Below are positions 7,441 through 14,757 of a DNA stretch of 19,897 nucleotides, piece after piece. Position numbers and translations under genes: made by a program. Location: positions 1-19,897 of the forward strand of contig JAOAAI010000171.1 in NCBI GenBank assembly GCA_026418955.1. The letters run 5' to 3'. Position 1 is the stretch's first letter, and every line of letters begins with the position of its first letter. The stretch is from Candidatus Goldiibacteriota bacterium (GTDB taxonomy: Bacteria; Oederibacteriota; PGYV01; DSYL01). The notes below the pieces were generated by a model. It did no database searches, was not told where the DNA came from, and worked only from the letters and a program-made list of their open reading frames with translations.

Positions 7441-8209
7441 TATTTTTACTTTACTTTTAAGCGGATTAAAATTAAATTTTTTACAGGCGGCTTGGAATTT
7501 TGAGAGATTGCAAAATATTGGTTTTTTATTATCAATTTACAAAATATTAAAGATTATATATAAAAACAACATTGAAAATTTGAAAATTGCAATAAAAAGG
7601 CATCTTGAATTTTTTAATACCCATATATTTTTTTCATCTGCTGTACTTGGTATGGTAAGCAGGTTGGAAGAGGACCTTGATAATTCTGATCCGGAAAAGA
7701 AAAACAAAGAAATTGAGAATGCAAAAATAGGAGTGATGGGTCCACTTGCTGCAATTGGCGATTCCATTTTTTGGTCTGCAATAAAACCATTTGCTTTACT
7801 GACTGGCATAGGATATACATATCTTATGGGATTTAATGCAGATTCTTTGATTTATGGCTCTATTATTTCTATTATTATTTATAATATACCAAGAATTTTT
7901 GTAAAATATTATCTATTAATAAAATCATATTATGATTATCAGAAACTTTTTACTTTATTGCAGCAAATTAAATTTCAACATTTAATAAAAGTTATAAAAA
8001 TAACAGGAATGATTTTACTGGGAGTAATTTCAGCTGGTTATCTCTATAAAAAGAATCTAAATTTTATTCCGGTAAGAGCAATAGATAATTTTTTGTTAGT
8101 GATAATTTTTATTTTGATTACATTGGCGTTAAAGAGAAAAACTTCTATTTCTAATATTTTAATAGCGATAATTGTATTATCTGTCTTTATATCATATATA
8201 ATAGGGTGA
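7427..8209 (+). CDS. PTS mannose-family IID permease subunit
   Basis: This 260-residue partner of IIC belongs to the ManZ family. The long cytoplasmic N-terminal part contains LQAAWNFERLQNIGF (19-33), FFNTHIF (62-68, usually FFNTHP) and GPLAAIGDS (105-113), the strongest family marks. Hydrophobic helices dominate the last third. The start overlaps IIC by 14 bases, with GGAG at 7411-7414, twelve bases upstream. HPr follows after six bases. The subunit is slightly shorter than most ManZ proteins (about 280), with the missing residues apparently near the C-terminus. Nothing indicates that it is broken. Confidence 0.9.
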   Translation: MKKINIFTLLLSGLKLNFLQAAWNFERLQNIGFLLSIYKILKIIYKNNIENLKIAIKRHLEFFNTHIFFSSAVLGMVSRLEEDLDNSDPEKKNKEIENAKIGVMGPLAAIGDSIFWSAIKPFALLTGIGYTYLMGFNADSLIYGSIISIIIYNIPRIFVKYYLLIKSYYDYQKLFTLLQQIKFQHLIKVIKITGMILLGVISAGYLYKKNLNFIPVRAIDNFLLVIIFILITLALKRKTSISNILIAIIVLSVFISYIIG

Positions 8210-8215
8210 AGAAAA

Positions 8216-8488
8216 ATGCAATTTTCAAAAAAAGTTAAAGTGATCAATAAATTGGGTTTTCATTTAAGAGCTGTTGCTGTATTTGTAAAGGAAGCAGAAA
8301 AATATAAGTCTACAATAAAAGTAAGAAATAATGATATAGAGGCAGATGGTAAAAGTATTATGGGGCTTATGACATTAATAGCTTCTGAAGGGACGGAGAT
8401 AGAGATAAAGGCAGAGGGACCGGATTCCAAAGAAGCAGTTAATAACCTTGTCAAAATTGTTCAAAATAAATTTGGAGAGGAAGAATAA
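8216..8488 (+). CDS. ptsH: Phosphocarrier protein HPr with variant active-site loop
   Basis: This 90-residue carrier receives phosphate from enzyme I on a histidine and passes it to IIA proteins. The active-site loop reads LGFHLRAVAVF (13-23), with His16 and Arg18 kept. The usual HARPA is HLRAV here, so the small Ala and the helix-capping Pro are replaced. The regulatory site GKSIMGLMTL (45-54) is intact, with Ser47 corresponding to Ser46, the target of the HprK encoded upstream. The ribosome binding site AGGGTGAAG precedes the ATG. The gene sits between IID and enzyme I and overlaps the latter by one base (TAATG). It could serve both transport and regulation; a purely regulatory, Crh-like role is unlikely because the histidine is present. 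Confidence 0.94.
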   Translation: MQFSKKVKVINKLGFHLRAVAVFVKEAEKYKSTIKVRNNDIEADGKSIMGLMTLIASEGTEIEIKAEGPDSKEAVNNLVKIVQNKFGEEE

Positions 8489-10227
8489 TGTTTAAAGGAA
8501 TAGTAGCATCACCTGGAATTGCCATAGGCCCAGTTATGCTTTTAACAAAAAAATCAGAAGAGATATTAAAAAATAAAAGAACTATTTTGTCAGTGGAAGA
8601 TGAAAAAGAAAAATTTAAAATAGCTTTAGAAAAAACCAAAAATGATATAATAAATATTAAAGAAAAAATTATTTATGATATCGGTTCAAAAGAAGGAGAT
8701 ATTTTTAATGCATATTTGCAATTATTACATGATCCTGGTTTTGTAGGAAAAACAGAACAGATTATAAGAGAACAAAAGGTTAATATTGAATTTGCATTAG
8801 GACAGGTTCTTCAAAATTATCTTGAATTTTTCAATAAAATATCAGATCCATATTTAAAAGAAAGAAGCAGAGATATTTCAGGATTGATCGAAAGAATTAT
8901 AAAAAATATTTCTGAAACACATGCAATTGAACAAAAAAAAGTTTCAGGTAAATTTATAATAGTGGCAGAAGATTTAACGCCAACAGATACTGCGGAACTC
9001 GATAAAACAAAGGTGTTGGGTTTTATTACAGAAAAAGGAACCCAGACATCTCATACGGCTATAGTTGCAAGAGCGCTTGAGATACCGGCGGTAGTTGGAG
9101 TAAAAGATATAACATCAAACGTAAAAAATGGAGATTTGGTAATAATTGATGGAGATAGGGGATTTGCTGTTGTTAATCCTTCACAAAAAGTTTTAAATAC
9201 ATATAAAGAAGAACAGAAAAAATATTTATTAAAAAATAAAGTACTTAAAAAGTTAAAAAAACTAGAAAGTAAAACACAGGATAATAGAAAAATAGAACTT
9301 AATGCAAATATTGAATTTGCAGAAGAAATTGGTTCTGTTTTAGAAAACAATGCCGATGGAATAGGTCTTTTCAGGACAGAATTTATTTATATAAACAGGG
9401 CAAATTTACCAACAGAAGAAGAGCAATTCAATATTTATAAAACTGTTGTACAAAAAATGGGGAAAAAACCAGTAACAATAAGGACATTGGATATCGGGGG
9501 CGATAAATATCTCCCTTATTTCAAAATACCACCGGAACAAAATCCTTTTTTAGGTTTAAGAGCAATAAGGTTATCACTGGTCAATATAAGTATATTTAGT
9601 GTTCAGATAAGAGCAATTTTGCGTGCGTCGGCATTTGGCAATATTAAAATTATGTTTCCAATGATAACTGTCGTTGAAGAATTTTTAGAAGCTAAAAAAA
9701 TTGTTGAGGAAATAAAAGCAGAATTAAAAAAGAAAAAAGTAAATTTTGATGAGAATATAAAAATAGGTGCTATGATAGAGGTGCCATCAATTGTATTATT
9801 ATCAGATGAACTTGCAAAATATGCGGATTTTTTTAGCATAGGAACTAATGATTTAGTTCAATATACGCTAGCAGTTGACAGAGGAAATGAAACAGTAGCC
9901 AAATTGTATGATAATCTTAATCCAGCGGTTTTAAAATTAATTAAGATGGCGGTGGAAAGTGCGCATAAGAATAATTTAAAAATTTCAGTATGTGGTGAAA
10001 TGGCAGCTGACCCTGTAATTGCCTTTCTTTTAGTTGGATTAGGTGTGGATGAGCTTTCTATGAATTCTGCTTCAATTCTTAATGTGAAAGGATTAATCAG
10101 AAATATTAAATTTCAAGATGCAATTGAAGTTGCAGATGCTGTTTTAAAGATGAAAAATTCAGTTGAAATTAAAAATTTTTTATTTGAAAAATTAAAAAAT
10201 AAATTAAAGGGGAAGGAAAAATTATGA
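8488..10227 (+). CDS. ptsI: PEP-protein phosphotransferase, enzyme I of the PTS
   Basis: This 579-residue enzyme transfers phosphate from phosphoenolpyruvate to HPr, the first step of the PTS. The N-terminus MFKGIVASPGIAIGPV is family-typical. The phospho-histidine is His189 in GTQTSHTAIVARA. The PEP-binding barrel shows GIGLFRTEF, RTLDIGGDK, GTNDLVQYTLAVDR and the catalytic cysteine in VCGEMAADP. Length matches E. coli PtsI (575), and there is no GAF extension, so this is the sugar-type rather than the nitrogen-type (PtsP) enzyme. It overlaps HPr by one base and galU by four (ATGA), with good purine-rich ribosome binding sequence ahead. It is probably the phosphate source for IIA-Man and, by inference, PtsN. 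Confidence 0.97.
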   Translation: MFKGIVASPGIAIGPVMLLTKKSEEILKNKRTILSVEDEKEKFKIALEKTKNDIINIKEKIIYDIGSKEGDIFNAYLQLLHDPGFVGKTEQIIREQKVNIEFALGQVLQNYLEFFNKISDPYLKERSRDISGLIERIIKNISETHAIEQKKVSGKFIIVAEDLTPTDTAELDKTKVLGFITEKGTQTSHTAIVARALEIPAVVGVKDITSNVKNGDLVIIDGDRGFAVVNPSQKVLNTYKEEQKKYLLKNKVLKKLKKLESKTQDNRKIELNANIEFAEEIGSVLENNADGIGLFRTEFIYINRANLPTEEEQFNIYKTVVQKMGKKPVTIRTLDIGGDKYLPYFKIPPEQNPFLGLRAIRLSLVNISIFSVQIRAILRASAFGNIKIMFPMITVVEEFLEAKKIVEEIKAELKKKKVNFDENIKIGAMIEVPSIVLLSDELAKYADFFSIGTNDLVQYTLAVDRGNETVAKLYDNLNPAVLKLIKMAVESAHKNNLKISVCGEMAADPVIAFLLVGLGVDELSMNSASILNVKGLIRNIKFQDAIEVADAVLKMKNSVEIKNFLFEKLKNKLKGKEKL

Positions 10228-11096
10228 AAATAAAAAAAGCAGTTATTCCGGTTGCGGGTCTTGGAACAAGATTTTTACCATACACAAAGGTTGTTCCTAA
10301 AGAAATGTTGCCAGTATGGGATATTCCAATCATACAATTTATTATAGAAGAAGCAATAAATTCGGGTATAGAAAGTGTATTATTTGTGACTTCAAAAGAA
10401 AAGTACAGCATAGAAGATTATTTTGACAGGAATTTTTATTTGGAGTATTTTTTAAATAAAAATAAAGATAAAGAAAAATTAAGTGTATTGAATCGTATAC
10501 CACAGAATTTTAGAATTTACTCAGTAAGACAGAAAGAGGCACGCGGTTTAGGAGATGCTATTTTACATGCTGAGGATTTTATTGCAGAAGAATTTTTTGC
10601 AGTTTTTTTGCCTGATGATCTTATTTTTTCACAAAAGCCTGTAATGAAACAGATGATAGAGGTTATGGAAAATTATAATAAGCCAGTTTTGGGTGTTGAA
10701 AAAGTCCCTTGGAAAATGGTAAATTCATACGGAATAATAAAACCGCGAAAAATTAAAAAAAGAATTTTTGAAATACTAGATATGATAGAAAAACCAGATA
10801 TAAAAGATGCGTTTTCTAATTTAGGGGTAGTTGGCAGATATATTTTACCCGGAAATATTTTTAGTTTTATAAAAAAAACAAAACCGGGAGTGAAAGGGGA
10901 AATACAGATAACAGATTCTTTGCGTATTTTAATGAAAGAGCAGGGGATATTGGCATACGAATTTGAAGGAATAAGATGCGACACAGGAAACAAATATGAT
11001 TATTTACTTGCCATTTTAACATATGCTAGTATGCATAAAGAATTAAGAAAAAAAATAAAAAGGGATATAAAAAAAATATTTAAAATAAATTTATAG
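10224..11096 (+). CDS. galU: UTP-glucose-1-phosphate uridylyltransferase
   Basis: This 290-residue nucleotidyltransferase makes UDP-glucose from UTP and glucose-1-phosphate, feeding glycolipid, polysaccharide and envelope synthesis. The nucleotide-binding signature AGLGTRFLP (11-19) is followed by PKEMLP (25-30), then GLGDAILHA (108-116, usually GLGHA) and the metal-site region LPDD (129-132). Length and motif order match GalU rather than the longer glucose-1-phosphate thymidylyltransferases. It starts inside the ptsI stop (ATGA) with GGGGAAGG upstream, so it is the last member of the PTS run. UDP-glucose would also serve the glycosyl-transfer side suggested by the GT39 gene farther on. Confidence 0.93.
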   Translation: MKIKKAVIPVAGLGTRFLPYTKVVPKEMLPVWDIPIIQFIIEEAINSGIESVLFVTSKEKYSIEDYFDRNFYLEYFLNKNKDKEKLSVLNRIPQNFRIYSVRQKEARGLGDAILHAEDFIAEEFFAVFLPDDLIFSQKPVMKQMIEVMENYNKPVLGVEKVPWKMVNSYGIIKPRKIKKRIFEILDMIEKPDIKDAFSNLGVVGRYILPGNIFSFIKKTKPGVKGEIQITDSLRILMKEQGILAYEFEGIRCDTGNKYDYLLAILTYASMHKELRKKIKRDIKKIFKINL

Positions 11097-11114
11097 CACT
11101 AACGTTAATAGAAG

Positions 11115-11121
11115 AAGAGGG
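11115..11121 (+). promoter_or_regulatory. Ribosome binding site fixing the polC start at 11127
   Basis: AAGAGGG ends five bases before the ATG at 11127. A TTG three bases earlier (11124) is in frame but only two bases from the site, so ATG is preferred. Confidence 0.7.
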
Positions 11122-11126
11122 ATTTG

Positions 11127-14100
11127 ATGTTGAAGGATAATTTTATTATTAAAATAAACACGGAAAAAGTAAAAGAGAATTTTAAAAAAAAGTTTAGTAA
11201 TTTTAATATTGAAAATATTTTTGATGCCTTAGAATTTAATTTTTTAGAATACTCTTTTAAAGATTTTAAATTAATTTTAAAAGTTGATATAAAAAAAAAA
11301 ATAGAATCTGACTTTCTTAATGAATTAAAAAAACATATAGAAGAACAATCCAGAATAAAAGTTATTTTCGTTTTTAATTTTTTATGCGATATTGATTTGA
11401 CTTTTTTAATAAAAAATTACTGGGACTTTTTTCTTGATTTTTTAGGAGATATTTCTGCGTGGTTTGAAAATACAACTACGCAAGTCATTGATGATAAACT
11501 AATAATTTACTGTCACAATAATTATGTTTATAAAAAAATTCAGGAAGATGAAATAAAGAGTCAATTTCAAAAATTTTTAAATAGATTTTTTTCAAAAGAC
11601 ATAAAATACGAAGTAAAACTAGATGAAAAATTTATAAAACGTGATTTAAATTCTATTAAAATTGAAGAATCTTCAAAACATAAAATCATTGAAAGCCAGA
11701 TTTTGACTTCTTTAGAAATAAAAGGGAAAGCAATTAGTATTTCTGATATAGGAAAAGAAGGAAAGTATGTAATAGAAGGAGATATTTTTTTCAGTGAAAA
11801 CTTTTTAAGAGAATATAAGGCAGATAAATTTATACTGCTGTTTTATCTTACAGATTATTATAATTCAATTAAACTGAAAGCATTTGTAGATAAGCATGAT
11901 GGTCTAATTTATGCTTTGCCGGATTTAAAAACAGTAAAAGCGTTAGTTGAGGTTAAATATGATGAAAAAGAAGAGGGGCTTGTGGGAACAGTATTAAAGA
12001 TGCAGGAGATATCAAAAAATGAAATTTTAGATAATGCAGAAGAAAAAAGAATAGAATTTCATGCTCATACAAATATGAGCGCTATGGATTCAGTTATTAA
12101 TATAAATAATTATATAAAAACAGCAAAAAAATGGGGGCACAAGGCAATTGCCATAACTGACCACGGAGTTGTTCATGCTTTTCCAGAAGCATACAAAATA
12201 GCTAAAAAACATGGTATAAAAATAATATTTGGTATGGAAGGTTATCTGGTTCAGAATAAAGAAAGTTATCGTAAAGATAATTATAGTCATATTATCTTAA
12301 TTGTTAAAAATAAAATAGGACTTAAAAATTTATATAAGTTGGTGTCAAAATCGCATATTGATTATTTTTATAAAAAACCCAGGTTGCCAAAAGAAATCAT
12401 TTCTGAATACAGGGACGGGTTACTTTTAGGTACAGCATGTTATCTCGGTGAATTGTATCAGGCCATATTGAGTAAAAAAGATGAAAAAGAGATAGAGAAT
12501 ATAGTTAAATTTTATGATTTTTTGGAAATACAGCCGGTTGCAAATAACAGATTTTTAATCAGAGAAAAAAAATTAAATTCTGATGATGATATAAAGAATA
12601 TAAACCGACAGATTTTTGAACTCGGAGAAAAATTTTCAAAACCGGTTATTGCTACCGGAGATATACATTTTTTAAAACCGGAAGACAAAGTTTTTAGACA
12701 GGTTTTAATGGCTGGTCAGGGTTATGAAGATCTTGAAGCTGATGCATCTGCTGAGCTTTATTTCAGACCCACAGATGAAATGCTTGCAGAATTTTCTTAT
12801 CTTGGTAAGAAAGAAGCGTATGAAGTGGTAATTCTTAATCCAGAGAAATTAAATAATTTAATAGATAGCGATATTAAACCAATTCCAGATGAATTATATG
12901 CGCCAGAACTTGAAAATGCAAATGAAGAAATTGTGAAGTTAACCGAAGAAAGAGCAAAAAGTTTATATGGGGTTAAAATGAATGATATTGTGCGAAACAG
13001 AATAAAAACAGAACTCGAGTCAATAATTAAAAATAAATTTTCTTCTCTTTATATAATTGCAAAAAGAATGGTTGAAAAGTCAATGGAGAAAGGTTATATC
13101 GTTGGTTCTAGAGGTTCTGTTGGCTCCTCTTTTGTTGCATTTTTATGTGGCATATCTGAAGTTAATCCTTTACCTGCACATTATTTATGTTCATCCTGTA
13201 AATATATAGAATTTGTTAATACTGATGTGGTTGGCATTGATCTTGAAGATAAAAAATGTCCACAGTGTGGGCAAAAATTAGGCAAGGATGGATTTAATAT
13301 ACCATTTGAAACTTTTGTTGGTTTTAAAAGAAATAAACCGCCGGATATTGATCTTAATTTTGCAGGCGAGATTCAAGATTATATTCATAAATTTGTCATA
13401 GATATGTTTGGCAGTGACAGGGTTTACAGAGTTGGAACAATTGTCACAATAAAAGAGCAAGCAGTTAAAAAAGATTTTATTAATAAATTTTTAGAAAAAA
13501 CAGGAAAAAAAGTAAATAATGCTGAAATTGAGAGGCTAGCAATGGGATGTTCAGGAGTAAAAAGATCAACAGGGCAGCATGCCGGTGGTTTGATTTTAAT
13601 TCCGGAAAGTAAAGAGATATATGACTTCACTCCGATTCAATTTTCACCGGAAAAAGATATAATAACTACGCATTTTGATTATCAATGGTTGGAAAAATCA
13701 ATAGTAAAAATAGATGCCTTAGGACATGATTTACCGACAAGTTTAAACAGATTGTGTAAGGATATTAATATAAAAATAGAGGATATTCCGCTTGATGATA
13801 AAAAAGTATTACAGATATTTAGGGATATAAAAGTTTTAAAAGTAAATCCTGATAATTATGAATATCCAGTTGGTACTTTGGGGATACCGGAGTATGGAAC
13901 AAGATTTGTAAGAAAAATTTTATCTGTTGCCAAACCTAAAAATTTTAGTGAATTAATTTATATTGCTGGTTTATCTCATGGAAAAAATGTGTGGGAAAAT
14001 AATGCGGAAGAACTTTTAAAAAGTAAAAAAGTAACATTGAGTGATGTTATTTCAGTAAGGGATGACATAATGAATTACTTGATTAAAAAAGGGGTGCAAA

Positions 14101-14756
14101 GCGAGAAAGCATATGAAATAACGGAAAGAGTGAGAAAAAAAGATACCACAATACAAAAAGAAGATGAAGAAATAATGAGAAAGCACAAAATTCCTGAATG
14201 GTATATTGAATCTTGTAAAAAAATTACTTATATGTTTCCAAAAGCCCATGCGTCTGCTTATGCAATAATGTCAGTTCGCATTGCTTTTTTTAAAGTTTAC
14301 CATCCGCTTTATTTTTATGCTGATTATTTTACACGACAGCTTGATGTATTCAAATACGAATTTGCATTTTTAGATATAAGCAAAATAAAAAGTCAAATAA
14401 GAGATTTAAAAATAAAAAAACAGAGAAACCCAAAAGAAGAAAAGCAACTGGAAATACTCGAGGTTATTTTCGAGATGAAAGAGCGCGGTTTTGAATTTTT
14501 AAATGTGGATTTATATGAATCTTCAACATCTGTGTTTAAAGTAATGAACAATAAAATAATATTGCCGTTAAGGGTGGTTCCGGAGCTCGGAGAAAAAGCA
14601 GCCAGGATTTTTGAAGAAGAAAGGAAAAAATCCAGATTTTCATCACTTGAAGATTTAGTGAAACGCACGCATATAAATAAAAATGTTTCACAATTTTTTA
14701 AGGAAAATAATATTTTAAATGATATTCCTGAAACCGAACAGATAGCATTATTTTAA
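11127..14756 (+). CDS. polC: PolC-type DNA polymerase III alpha subunit lacking the exonuclease domain
   Basis: This 1209-residue protein is a replicative polymerase of the Gram-positive PolC type. In order: an N-terminal domain, an OB-fold (about 190-270), a PHP domain beginning with FHAHTNMSAMDS (H312, H314) and containing ITDHG and TGDIHF, a four-cysteine zinc site (C688, C691, C711, C714) and the catalytic PPDIDLNF (D740, D742). Then come TGQHAGGLI, the long TLGIPEYGTRFVRKIL and KKITYMFPKAHASAY blocks typical of PolC, and a C-terminal clamp-binding QIALF (1205-1209). PolC proteins of Bacillus are about 1437 residues and carry a proofreading exonuclease inside the PHP domain. Here GMEGYLV (369-375) runs within about 12 residues into SHIILIVKN, with no DxE exonuclease motifs anywhere. 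The start is placed at ATG 11127. Confidence 0.95.
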   Translation: MLKDNFIIKINTEKVKENFKKKFSNFNIENIFDALEFNFLEYSFKDFKLILKVDIKKKIESDFLNELKKHIEEQSRIKVIFVFNFLCDIDLTFLIKNYWDFFLDFLGDISAWFENTTTQVIDDKLIIYCHNNYVYKKIQEDEIKSQFQKFLNRFFSKDIKYEVKLDEKFIKRDLNSIKIEESSKHKIIESQILTSLEIKGKAISISDIGKEGKYVIEGDIFFSENFLREYKADKFILLFYLTDYYNSIKLKAFVDKHDGLIYALPDLKTVKALVEVKYDEKEEGLVGTVLKMQEISKNEILDNAEEKRIEFHAHTNMSAMDSVININNYIKTAKKWGHKAIAITDHGVVHAFPEAYKIAKKHGIKIIFGMEGYLVQNKESYRKDNYSHIILIVKNKIGLKNLYKLVSKSHIDYFYKKPRLPKEIISEYRDGLLLGTACYLGELYQAILSKKDEKEIENIVKFYDFLEIQPVANNRFLIREKKLNSDDDIKNINRQIFELGEKFSKPVIATGDIHFLKPEDKVFRQVLMAGQGYEDLEADASAELYFRPTDEMLAEFSYLGKKEAYEVVILNPEKLNNLIDSDIKPIPDELYAPELENANEEIVKLTEERAKSLYGVKMNDIVRNRIKTELESIIKNKFSSLYIIAKRMVEKSMEKGYIVGSRGSVGSSFVAFLCGISEVNPLPAHYLCSSCKYIEFVNTDVVGIDLEDKKCPQCGQKLGKDGFNIPFETFVGFKRNKPPDIDLNFAGEIQDYIHKFVIDMFGSDRVYRVGTIVTIKEQAVKKDFINKFLEKTGKKVNNAEIERLAMGCSGVKRSTGQHAGGLILIPESKEIYDFTPIQFSPEKDIITTHFDYQWLEKSIVKIDALGHDLPTSLNRLCKDINIKIEDIPLDDKKVLQIFRDIKVLKVNPDNYEYPVGTLGIPEYGTRFVRKILSVAKPKNFSELIYIAGLSHGKNVWENNAEELLKSKKVTLSDVISVRDDIMNYLIKKGVQSEKAYEITERVRKKDTTIQKEDEEIMRKHKIPEWYIESCKKITYMFPKAHASAYAIMSVRIAFFKVYHPLYFYADYFTRQLDVFKYEFAFLDISKIKSQIRDLKIKKQRNPKEEKQLEILEVIFEMKERGFEFLNVDLYESSTSVFKVMNNKIILPLRVVPELGEKAARIFEEERKKSRFSSLEDLVKRTHINKNVSQFFKENNILNDIPETEQIALF

Positions 14757-14757
14757 A

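Noticed and set aside
11100..11107. Palindrome TAACGTTA before polC
   Set aside because: Eight bases only in A/T-rich DNA, with no flanking symmetry or U-tract; likely chance.
11124..11126. TTG start for polC
   Set aside because: Too close to the AAGAGGG site; the ATG immediately after has normal spacing.
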